Below are positions 34,595 to 43,574 of a DNA stretch of 64,000 nucleotides, piece by piece. Position 1 is the first letter of the stretch. Each line of letters begins with the position of its first letter. Origin of the DNA: Carnegiea gigantea (Eukaryota; Streptophyta; Magnoliopsida; Caryophyllales; Cactaceae); assembly GCA_029747015.1 (NCBI GenBank), contig JAKOGI010000188.1, positions 143,501-207,500 of the forward strand, given 5' to 3'. A program made the translations under genes and the position numbers. The notes under the pieces are model-generated. The model did not search any database. It was given only the letters and a program-made list of their open reading frames with translations, and was not told where the DNA came from.

Positions 34595-35969
34595 TGCTGA
34601 ACGGTAAATTTACCCATTTTACGTGCCTCTTTCACTCACTTTTAGCTCGTATAATAACTTAATTCTTAGGATTTTTACTTGTTTTATTTATATTTTGTAG
34701 AAAATAACTCAAAATCAAGCAAACGTCGCAAAAAGGGACGAAGACGGGACAAAACAGCGAAAACCGACGAAAACCGGCAAAAGGAGGCAAAAGCGGGGGA
34801 AACGACCACCGTGCCACCAGCAATGTGGCACGGTGTGGCCGTGCCACCCTGGCACGGTCTGCCCGTGCCACATGGCACGACCGTGCCGCTCCCCCCAGTT
34901 CGTCGATGCTTAGTTTTCTATTTAAGCTTCGTTCGGGCGTTTCTGAAGGGGGTTCGGCTCGTACTTTTCTAGGTTAGTTTGGATTAGATTTTAGGCAATA
35001 AAACCCCATTGAGGGGATTAGATTAGGATTGTATTGAGTTAACTTTAGATTCAAGCACTTGGATTTCGAGTTCTTCACATCAATCATAAGCCTTCTCTCC
35101 CCTCTCTCTCTCTATTTCTTGTTTCGTTCTTGTATTAGATTTTGTTAATTTAGTTCATATGTTTAGTTTTGATTTGATTCACTTACTTAGTTTTTGTGTT
35201 TAATTCATGTTCGATTGTTTGTTAGAATTAGTTTAGTTTCATGCTCCTTCTCTCTAGTTCATGCTTGTGTTCTTCGTTAGTTTAGGTTTGGGTTTTTGTG
35301 TTCTGTTGATGATTGATTGTTAGATCTTGTGGGTTTGGATTGTGGTTAGCCTCTTGATGGCTAATTGACCTTGTTTTAGGCCTAGCCATACCGAATCCAA
35401 ACTTAGAACCTAGAGGTTTCCCTCACGCCCGCCAAGTGTTCGATAAAATGCTTGAGAGAGCTTTCGTTTATATTTTTGGGCTGTTGACTTATGCTGAGAG
35501 GTGAGGTTAATTAGCTAGTGTGGGAGAGGGAATAGCCGAATTCGAGACATGAAAATAGTACCCGAATCGAGCTCGATCCGAGGGTTGCTAATTTTATGGT
35601 CTAATTGGGCTAACCCCATGAAAATAGGTGGTTAGGCGATTTAGACTAGCTCATGACCCTCGAGAGAGGGCTTGGGTGGTCTTTGATGGTGCAACTGACC
35701 ATCTCTTGTTCATAGTGTAGTTTGGGTAGGTTAGGATTCGTCTTGATTAGTTGGTTCGTCCATTGGTCAAATCACAACTCCAAGTCGCTTTTTCTATGTT
35801 TGTTAGTGTAGTTTAGTTTTCTCTCCTTCGCCTTTGATCTCGCCTAAATTGATAAGCTCTAGTGAATTCTGATAGTTGGAAACACAATTCCCTGCGGACG
35901 ATACCCCAAGTACTCAACGATACGCCTTGCACTTGGGGTTTATAAATATTAAAACTTTTTCTTGCAACA
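34595..35969 (+). repeat. 5' LTR of a non-autonomous retrotransposon
   Basis: TGCTGAACGG...TTGCAACA, 1375 bp, the direct counterpart of 38940-40331. It carries a GC-rich array of GTGCCAC/GTGGCAC units (34808-34888) just before a TATA-like CTATTTAAGC (34916-34926). Short plus and minus open frames in this stretch are not genes. Confidence 0.85.
34808..34888. promoter_or_regulatory. Palindromic GTGCCAC array upstream of the LTR TATA-like box
   Basis: Units CCGTGCCA and TGGCACGG alternate repeatedly within 80 bp, giving overlapping dyads such as GTGGCACGGTGTGGCCGTGC. The array is repeated, slightly diverged, in the 3' LTR (39151-39252). It sits about 30-110 bp upstream of the TATA-like sequence. 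It could be a protein-binding cluster or a strongly folding leader; the sequence alone does not say which. Confidence 0.45.
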
Positions 35970-35975
35970 AGTTTT

Positions 35976-35990
35976 TGGAGCCGTTGCCGG
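35976..35990 (+). promoter_or_regulatory. Primer binding site, tRNA-Asp type
   Basis: TGGAGCCGTTGCCGG starts 6 bases after the 5' LTR and matches, with one change, TGGCGCCGTTGCCGG, the complement of the plant tRNA-Asp 3' end used by many Athila/Tat-type Ty3 elements. The copy after the 3' LTR has the unchanged TGGCGCCGTTGCC. Confidence 0.7.
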
Positions 35991-36083
35991 AAACTTGGCG
36001 TTTTTCAATATTAGAGCTTACTTAGGCATTCGAGACTAGGCCTTTATTTTCGAAAAAAAAAATTCCAAAAAAAATAATTTTCA

Positions 36084-36728
36084 ATGGCAATTTTCCATTT
36101 TCCCCAATGTGAGCAAGAATTATTTTACCGTTATTGGGATCGTTTACATGCTTATCTTGCTCAATGTGCTTCATATGGATGTTTGTATGGGAAATGGGAA
36201 ATATTGCATGTGGTCTATGAGGATGTGACTTGTGAGACCCGTGCTGTTTTGAAGCATTGGGATTTCTGTGCTCGAAATGTTGACGAAACTTGGGAATTAC
36301 TTGAGTGGTTGGCTAGGGATTCTTATGAATTTGAGACTAGTCAATTTACTTCATCCACCCCATCCCCCTGCGTTCCTAATTATACACCTCTTGCATGTGA
36401 GATCTGCCATCGTTCTGACCATGACAGTGTTTCTTGTCCCTATCATATTTCTGCTGATGGTTTTGCTAGAATTTCTAGTATGATAGAGGCCATGAACAAG
36501 CAACAAGTTGAGTTTGCTGAATTTGTTAATTAACTGCGGGAGTATGACCTATCGCCCGAGACTGACCCTAGTTCTAGTGCTCCTAGACTTGATGTCAATC
36601 TGTGTGATGATGGTGCTTCTTTCCCTCCTCGAGAATCCGGACTAGAGGACGTGCTTGACCCTCCTCTGCCTACTCTACCTCTTATTGCTCCATCCCTACC
36701 TAGCACCTTTAAGGAGACAACACTATGA
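36084..36728 (+). pseudogene. gag-like zinc-knuckle frame, interrupted by one stop
   Basis: The first open part (36084-36533, 149 residues) has an acidic, Trp/Tyr/Cys-rich N-terminal region and one zinc knuckle C-x2-C-x4-H-x4-C at residues 105-118. A TAA at 36531-36533 ends it. The same frame continues for another 64 codons to TGA at 36726-36728 with similar composition, so the TAA looks like a later mutation. Such proteins occur in non-autonomous plant LTR elements that keep a gag-like gene and rely on pol from elsewhere. No protease, reverse transcriptase or integrase follows. The ATGA at the end overlaps the start of the next frame. Confidence 0.6.
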
Positions 36729-37489
36729 CCCATCCTGATCCACCTTTCCCTTTAGGTCAGTTGATGGAGTTCGAGGTAGGTGAAACATTTTATGTTGGTG
36801 CTAGTATCGATGGGGATGATTTCTGTCTTGAGTCAGATGGTACTTTTAGTGAGGTGCGTGATCTCGACGAGATTCTCGAGGGGGAGTCCTGTGTGGATGC
36901 TGTGGATGCAGTTTCATCTAGTCCTGATCTTACTGACCATGTATCCCTCAACCCCCTTGATTTTTCTCATGCTTCTTCATGTTCACTACCCTCCCCTTCC
37001 CCTCAGTATTGTGACCTCTCACCGATCGATTCTCTTGCGGTGCTCGAGGGGAATATGGTTGACTGTTCTGAGCCTCTAAGTACTTTTAGAGGGTATGACC
37101 CCCTCCTTGATCCTTATCGTCTGTACCCAAAGGGCATGCCTGGAGAAATCACGTTGACTATTACATTTGATTATTCTGCTGATTTCTCACAGGTATTTGG
37201 TGAGTTTAAGAGGGCACTAACTTTGTTTGCTCCATCTTTACCAGTGTTCTCTTACTCACATCATTCTGAGCTGCATGCAGCAATGCATGATAAACTCTTA
37301 CGAGCTTTGACTGCATCCGAACTGACAACTCATATCTTGAGCGGCAAGGAGTGGCTGATGCTCCTTAAGTCGACATGGAATAGTTCGGGTACATTCAGAG
37401 TTCGACCTGGTATAATCGCTCTCACTCTCCCCCTTCTTTTTTTATTTTTCTTTTCTTTCTTTTTGTTTTTGTTTAGTTGTGAATATTAG
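36725..37489 (+). CDS. Second retrotransposon frame, unknown product
   Basis: 254 codons starting at an ATG that overlaps the TGA of the previous frame (ATGA). The protein is acidic and Ser/Asp-rich up to about residue 150, then has a more ordered stretch with F-D-Y-S-A-D-F-S-Q-V-F-G. It ends with a hydrophobic Leu/Phe run (about 230-250) that comes from a T-rich DNA stretch and may not be biological. No known domain was recognised. The frame is element-borne and not a host gene. Confidence 0.5.
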   Translation: MTHPDPPFPLGQLMEFEVGETFYVGASIDGDDFCLESDGTFSEVRDLDEILEGESCVDAVDAVSSSPDLTDHVSLNPLDFSHASSCSLPSPSPQYCDLSPIDSLAVLEGNMVDCSEPLSTFRGYDPLLDPYRLYPKGMPGEITLTITFDYSADFSQVFGEFKRALTLFAPSLPVFSYSHHSELHAAMHDKLLRALTASELTTHILSGKEWLMLLKSTWNSSGTFRVRPGIIALTLPLLFLFFFSFFLFLFSCEY

Positions 37490-38926
37490 GATTGTGTTTT
37501 TGTTGGTGATCATCTTGTGGTGAAATTTGGATGTTGTTGAGCCATTGTTGGCTATGATCACCATTTTTGTATTTTTATGGATTTTTATTGTGTTGTGATT
37601 GGTGGTGTTGTTGGATTGGTCTATATTTGTTTTTGGTGATGTTAGTTTGTATTTATGTGTGATCGTGTTGTTGTTTTGGATAAGATTGTGTTTTTGGGAG
37701 AGTGTGTTAGCTTGTGTATATTTTTGTCGATTTTTGTTTTTCTTGTGTTTGATTTTGTTTTCTTTATTTTTGTATGTTGGTGATGACTCATGGCTCCCAA
37801 TGAGGACATTGTGAGATTTAGGTGTGGGGGTGGGGTCACCTCCCCTTTTTCTTCTTATTTTTGTGAAAATTTTTCATTTTTGTATTATTTTTTTTTCATT
37901 TTTTCTCCTTTTTGTATAAATTTTTCTTTTCTTTTTGCATTTAGGGGAGTTTTGTACTATTTTGATCAGCCTTGATCTCCGGTACCTTGACTATTAGCTC
38001 GTATATAACTATATTGTGCAGGATAGATGTTCATCCCCAATCTGTCATTTTAGGCCTCAATTCTAACCCCAACAGTCCATTGTAATTTTGCAATCCAGTC
38101 CTGATTTATGTATTGTCATCATCCTACATTCTTAGTCTTCCATGATTGACTCTCCCACTCGTCTACTACACAGTTCCCTTTATATGTGCTGGCACACCCT
38201 TTCCAAAACAAAAGCAAAAACAAACAAATTCAAGTGCTACTGGGTGTATCCCTTTAAGGCGTAACATGAGTTTGTATTGGAAAAAAAAATAATAATGGAA
38301 AGAAAAAAAAAAAGTGGGGAAGAAAAGAGTTGGAAATGACAAGTACCCCTTTGAGGCATGCGCTACTGGGTGTTACCCTTTAAGGCAATACTGCTACTGG
38401 GGAAGCTTGCTTTCCATCCTAGCCATTTAAAAAGGTAGCTTGTGTCAGCTGCGTGGGATTGAGTTTGATTTTGGTACGCTTACTTTTAGGGTGATGATAC
38501 ACTTGCACACCAGGCACCAGGATGGATTCAATATTCTCATGCATCGTGGGGTGAAAAGCTTATGTCTGAATGCCATTTTTTGGGATGATGTGTCCTGAAA
38601 TGCATATAATGCTTGTGTATAGACTGATACTTGAGTCACTAGGGGGTTTTGGTTGATACGAACGTGTACAGTTCACCCTGATGTATATATTCTGTTTTGC
38701 CATTTTCATTTTTTGATTTTTGTTTCTCTTTTCTTTGTTTTTCTTTTTTAAGATTTTGTGGGTATTTCTTCCGCAAACCCTCACGAGACCTTACTCGTCC
38801 ACTTGGGATGACCAAGGGGTTTAAAGAGCTTGTTACATATGCTAAATACAACCGTGATTCCTACGAAAGTGAGTTAATTGTTTACTTTAGTTTTTCTTTT
38901 ATTTTGCTCGAGGACGAGCAAAAGAT
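37490..38926. other. Non-coding internal region of the LTR element
   Basis: T-rich sequence, then plain sequence without pol genes. The phrase GCTACTGGG occurs three times (about 38236, 38362, 38393), twice followed by CCCTTTAAGGC. A polypurine-like AGGTGTGGGGGTGGGG at 37820-37835 duplicates the terminal tract. Short minus-strand frames (38445-38851) are not supported as genes. Confidence 0.6.
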
Positions 38927-38939
38927 AGGTGTGGGGGTG
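38927..38939 (+). promoter_or_regulatory. Terminal polypurine tract
   Basis: AGGTGTGGGGGTG lies directly before the 3' LTR, after CTCGAGGACGAGCAAAAGAT, a context seen in many plant Ty3-related non-autonomous elements. It would prime plus-strand DNA synthesis. Confidence 0.7.
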
Positions 38940-40331
38940 TGTTGAACGGTAAATTTACCCATTTTACGTGCCTTTTTCACTCACTTTTAGCTCGTATAAT
39001 AACTTAATTCTTAGGATTTTTACTTGTTTTATTTATGTTTTGTAAGAAATAACTCAAAATCAAGCAAACGTCGCAAAAAGGGACGAAAACGGGACAAAAC
39101 AGCGAAAACCGACGGAAACTGGCAAAAGGAGGCAAAAGCGGGGGAAACGGCCACCGTGCCACCAGCAATGTGGCACGGTGTGGCCGTGCTATGTGGCACG
39201 GCCGTGCCACCCTGGAACCGTCTACCCGTGCCACATGGCACGACCATGCCGCTCCCCCCAGTTCGTCGATGCTCGGTTTTCTATTTAAGCTTCGTTCGGG
39301 CGTTTCTAAAGGAGGTTCGGCTCATACTTTTCTAGGTTAGTTTGGATTAGATTTTAGGCAATAAAAACCCCATTGAGGGGATTAGATTAGGATTGTATTG
39401 AGTTAACTTTAGATTCAAGCACTTGGATTTCGAGTTCTTCGCATCAATCATAAGTCTTCTCTCCTCTCTCTCTCTCTTTCTTGTTTCTTTCTTGTATTAG
39501 ATTTTGTTAATTTAGTTCATATGTTTAGTTTTGATTTGATTCAATTACTTAGTTTTTGTGTTTAATTCATGTTCGATTGTTTGTTAGAATTAGTTTAGTT
39601 TCATGCTCCTTCTCTCTACTTCATGCTTGTGTTCTTCGTTAGTTTAGGTTTGGGTTTTTGTGTTTTGTTGATGATTGATTGTTAGATCTTGTGGGTTTGG
39701 ATTATGGTTAGCCTCTTGATGACTAATTGATCTTGTTTTAGGTCTAGCCATATCCAATCCAAGTTTAGAACCTAGAGGTTTCCCTCACGCCCGCCAAGTG
39801 TTCGATGAAATACTTGAGAGGGCTTTCATTTATATTTTTGGGCTGTTGACTTATGCTGAGAGGTGAGGTCAATTAGCTAGTGTGAGAGAGAGAATAGCCG
39901 AATTCAAGATATGAAAATAGTACCCGAATCGAGCTAGGTCCGAGTGTTGCTAATTTTATGGTCTAATTGGGCTAACCCCATGAAAATAGGTGGTTAGGTG
40001 AATTAGACTGGCTCATGACCCTCGAGAGAGGGCTTGGGTGGTCTTTGATAGTGCAACCGACCATCTCTTATTCATAGTATAGTTTGGGTAGGTTAGGACT
40101 CGTCTTGATTAGTTGGTTCGTTCATTGGTCAAATCACAACTCCAAGTCGCTTTTTCTATGCTTGTTAGCGTAGTTTAGTTTTCCCTCCTCCGCCTTTGAT
40201 CTCGCCTAGATTGATACGCTCTAGTGAATTCTGATAATTGGAAACACAATTCCCTGCGGACGACACTCCAAGTGCTCAACGATACGCCTTGCACTTAGGG
40301 TTTATAAATATTAAAACTTTTTCTTGCAACA
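38940..40331 (+). repeat. 3' LTR of the non-autonomous retrotransposon
   Basis: TGTTGAACGG...TTGCAACA, 1392 bp, clearly the same sequence as 34595-35969 with scattered substitutions and a short insertion in the GTGCCAC array. It is followed not by host DNA but by leader sequence (ATTTTTGGCGCCGTTGCC) and then flank segment A. Confidence 0.85.
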
Positions 40332-40337
40332 AATTTT

Positions 40338-40350
40338 TGGCGCCGTTGCC
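40338..40350 (+). promoter_or_regulatory. Extra primer-binding-site remnant after the 3' LTR
   Basis: TGGCGCCGTTGCC stands 6 bases after the 3' LTR, the same spacing as the true primer site after the 5' LTR. It breaks off at GCC, where flank segment A begins with GCCGACG. Confidence 0.75.
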
Positions 40351-40789
40351 GACGAACTCATCCGTCGGATGCGAAAAATTTCGGGGAAAAATTTCAAGAA
40401 AAATATTTTTTTGCAGATTCCGTCGAAAATTCTGTCGGGACCCGTCGGATCCCATCGGAAATTACATCAGAACTAGCCGAATTTCGTCGGAATTATTAAA
40501 ATTTATTTTAAAAAATAAAAAATATAGTACCAAATTATAAAAATATTTTTCAATATATCTAATACACAATAAATTCTCATTATTGACGTTAAATTGATAT
40601 TAGCATTAAATTATACTTCATTAATAAAAAATTATATTCTTTAACAACAAAGTACAAAATTGAGAACAAATTATCATCATAACAAATTAACATCAACGTA
40701 ACAAACTAACTCTATAAACGATTAAATTTGCATAACTACATGCAAACTAATTATACAAATTATTAAATTGAACGTATATATTTAATTAA
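40348..40789. repeat. Flank segment A, right copy (empty-site form)
   Basis: Direct copy of 34166-34594. It continues without interruption as TTTAATTAACTATAAGTTTG, whereas in the left copy the LTR element enters after TTTAATTAA. So this copy shows the target before insertion. Confidence 0.85.
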
Positions 40790-41268
40790 CTATAAGTTTG
40801 TACAAATTACACACGAGAAAAACTTCTCAAAGAGTCGACGACGAATGACGGCGAGAGAAGGCGATGGCGGTGGGATGGTGGCAAGCCGCGGAGGAGTGAT
40901 GACAAGTTTACATGCTCCCTCTCCATCTCTATCTCTCTCTATTTTACGAAATAAACAACGAAAAAATAAAGCGTGGGGCGAGTTTTATAAGAGAATTTTC
41001 GATAGAATATGTCGTCGGAATTTCAACGGATTTTTCCGTCGGAATATTCAAAAAATTTTGAATTTTCCGTCGGAATAGTTACCTTAGTCTTTGAGTCTAT
41101 TGTATTATCTAATTTATAGATAATTTTTCAAAATATTCTTAAAGGATATCTTCCTCTTTTTATGTCCATTCTAACTGTTTTTATCTTAAGAGATAAGAAA
41201 TTTTTATCAAATTCATCTTTTAGACTCACATAGCATCCTGATCGGTAATTTATTACACAAATTGGTCT

Positions 41269-41715
41269 TTATTCCTGTGATAATTTGATTATTAAATTTG
41301 GTATGCCTAATGTCATAGAGTAAAGTATAAAGATCAATATCTTTGTGATAGTATTGTAATGGAGTGATTTGAACTTGGACACGTCCGACATGGATATACC
41401 TATACTTTCTATCCTTATTATGCTTAAGGATATTTTCTTAATTAATGAGATTAACTTCCTAACATCATACTTACAATCCTTAATCTCCAGATCTCCTTCC
41501 ATCATTTCACATACGTATTTGCTTTTTAATTGAAAGAAGGATTTTTTATAGATCATGTCCTTTTGGATTATGGGAAGAATCCAATCTCCTTTGACTTCCT
41601 CATGATCATTGTCTATAACAAACTCTTTTCTTTGAAGATTACCAAGGCTAATTGAGCTACTTTCCTTCATATGACTTGTTTTTTCATAATTACTTTCTTC
41701 ATATTCATTATCCAA
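41269..41715 (-). pseudogene. Caulimovirus-like frame downstream of the zinc knuckle
   Basis: 148 codons beginning M-D-N-E-Y-E-E-S-N-Y, rich in Ile, Lys and Ser. It lies where the protease region would be expected, but no D-T/S-G active-site motif is visible. I cannot assign it to a domain. It is part of the relic and not a host gene. Confidence 0.35.
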
Positions 41716-41831
41716 TATAATTTTAATAATTCCTTTGTTGTTACTTAGGGCTCTACTGCCTCATCTTCACTAAGCTTAATATAATCTAAGCTTCTCAAGG
41801 TTTCAATAAGCTTGTTATTCTTCTTTTTTTT

Positions 41832-41873
41832 GCATTCATTAGTACAATGCCCTACTTCTCCACATGCCCAGCA
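41832..41873 (-). pseudogene. CCHC zinc knuckle of the capsid-like region
   Basis: Minus-strand translation gives C-W-A-C, four residues, H, four residues, C: a retroviral-type C-x2-C-x4-H-x4-C knuckle, embedded in a Lys-rich context as at caulimovirid capsid C-termini. Confidence 0.65.
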
Positions 41874-42338
41874 TTTGCAGTTGTTTTTCCCTGTATGACA
41901 ATAAGTTCCTTTCCTAAAAAATCTATGTTTTTTAGGACTTGATTTGTTGTAATATTTTTTTTATATTTCTCGCCCCTTTGTTTGTTAAAGCTCTTTTTCT
42001 TATAGAATTTTCTTTTTCTTCTTTTTTTAAGTTCTTTTCCCCATTGATGAGGTGAATCCCAGTAAGTTAGGAATTGCTTCTTAATTTTCTTCTACTTTTG
42101 GAGGTCAAGACATTGATCATTGACCCATTTTCTTAGATAAAAGATTCTAGAACTAAGTGTATCAATGACATCTGTTCGTTCTAGATATGCAACGTATTTT
42201 TCATTAATTATAGAATTTATAGGATATGACAATTTATCATAAAACATACCAAGATTAGTTTCATTATGTCCAGTTTTGTAATAATATATTGGCTAAATTC
42301 AGTAATATAGTTTTTCATATATCTCATATCCCGTAGTT

Positions 42339-42897
42339 CTATATTATTAATCTTTCTCTGTCATTCTCTTGTCTTTTCTTCCGAACCAAGTTTAGCTCCG
42401 ATGAATTCAGTTTCAATTTCTTTGCATAAATTTTTACAGCTGGTATCTCCATCATTCTTAAGGTATTTTTACCTTCTTCAGTTAATGAATCATGCCAGTC
42501 AGCTATAGTGCCAAAAAATCTATGTTCGATGTAATTTAAGAAATTGACAGCAGTCCATATAGTATTAAAGTTTAAGATACTATTCATACCTCTTTTCCAA
42601 CACTGAAATATTTCTTCTCTATTACAGGCTCCATCAATGTTTAAGATATATCCTGTTTGACTGATTGGAGTGAGGCCAATTTCTTCAAAAGTTGTGATAT
42701 TCCTTGTGACAAATCCAAAGAAAAAAATTAGTTGTACATCTTGTTGGAACATACCCAGGTCTTAAGAAATGAGTATTTCTCCTAGAAGGTTCACCAAATT
42801 TTTTAGGCTTAGGAACTATATTGGTAGCGAGATTGGTCTCCATTTCATATAAGTCGATCTCTTCTTGAATTTCGTTAATCTCATCATTAGCAGCCAT
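42339..42897 (-). pseudogene. Caulimovirid capsid-like region, frame-shifted
   Basis: Two overlapping minus-strand frames cover it: 42897-42685 (starts M-A-A-N-D-E-I-N, acidic) and 42752-42339 (137 codons, with C-N-R-E-E-I-F-Q-C-W and F-L-N-Y-I-E-H-R-F-F-G-T). A shift near 42685-42750 breaks continuity. The order acidic N-terminus, capsid-like core and downstream knuckle supports the assignment. Similarity was judged by eye only. Confidence 0.5.
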
Positions 42898-43556
42898 TTT
42901 ACTATATTTTTTATCTAATTTTTTTTTTCTTCTAATGGTAATGCATTAAGATCATCAAGTTTAATTGGACATTATTAGTCTCTTCATTATTAACCGATAA
43001 TATATCATGTTTATCACTAATTGCGGTCATACTTTTGTTTAACTCTTCTGGGTTTTGCTCTTCTTCGAACATATTTTGTAGTTCGTCAAGAGTATATTGC
43101 CTATACTTCATCTTCTTCTTCTTTTTCTGCTTTTTCAGCTGATTTTTTGCCTGATTTTTCTCCTACTTTTTTTTAAATTTTTATCTCGTATAAAGGAAAT
43201 AGAATCTTATTTTTTGGGTTTTGAAAAGAATATTTATGCTGAAAAGAAGTACTAATACTAAAAGTAGATTTTTCGCTATGTTTAACTTCGTTAACCAAAG
43301 AAAGGTGAATTATAGATATTTGTTTCTTAAGTTCTTTGACTTCAACCTTAATTTTAGCTAATTCAACTTTTAATACTAAAACTATATCAGTAATATAGTT
43401 AATTGATGTGCTATGGGGGAAAGGCCTTCTGGAGAGTGAATAATATGTGAATAATTAGGATCAGGGCAAGCAGGTGATGATTCAAGTATTAATCATAGTT
43501 AATTGACATAATTAGTCATTAATTAACTTAATTATTTTAATTATTTTTGATCATGT

Positions 43557-43569
43557 GGCTCTGATACCA
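43557..43569 (-). promoter_or_regulatory. tRNA-Met primer binding site
   Basis: TGGTATCAGAGCC on the minus strand is complementary to the 3' end of plant initiator tRNA-Met, the primer used by Caulimoviridae (and Ty1-copia). It sits upstream of the capsid-like frames, as in a caulimovirid genome. Confidence 0.7.
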
Positions 43570-43574
43570 GTTTA

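Larger units (their letters stand above)
33985..41078. mobile_element. CACTA-like DNA element carrying a nested LTR retrotransposon
   Basis: The left end reads TACTACTAAAAAATCAGCTT, close to the CACTACTA start typical of CACTA elements, followed by many TTCCGACGGAAA/TTTCCGTCGGAA subterminal repeats up to about 34170. The right side (40980-41075) carries the same motifs in inverse order (GTCGTCGGAATTTC, TTTTTCCGTCGGAATA, TTTTCCGTCGGAATAG). The trinucleotide TTA flanks both sides (before 33985 and after about 41076), though the right end is degenerate. There is no transposase frame. The interior is almost wholly occupied by the LTR element and its duplicated flanks. Confidence 0.5.
41080..43570 (-). 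mobile_element. Endogenous caulimovirus-like element, 5' part
   Basis: Minus-strand order: tRNA-Met primer site (43569-43557), acidic Lys/Glu-rich segment (43140-42960), capsid-like frames (42897-42339), CCHC zinc knuckle (41873-41832), then a 148-codon open frame (41715-41269) of uncertain role. Frames are broken by stops and shifts throughout. Next comes the CACTA-like insertion. Layout and primer type fit Caulimoviridae. Confidence 0.6.

Noticed and set aside
34659..34972. Overlapping frames with Arg/Lys- and Pro-rich peptides (repeated at 39004-39335)
   Set aside because: Both lie inside the two LTRs around the GTGCCAC array, differ between strands and have no conserved meaning.
40845..41078. 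77-codon plus-strand frame starting M-T-A-R-E-G-D-G-G-G
   Set aside because: It lies in the CACTA-like right subterminal region and ends in the repeated CCGTCGG motifs, so it is unlikely to be a gene.
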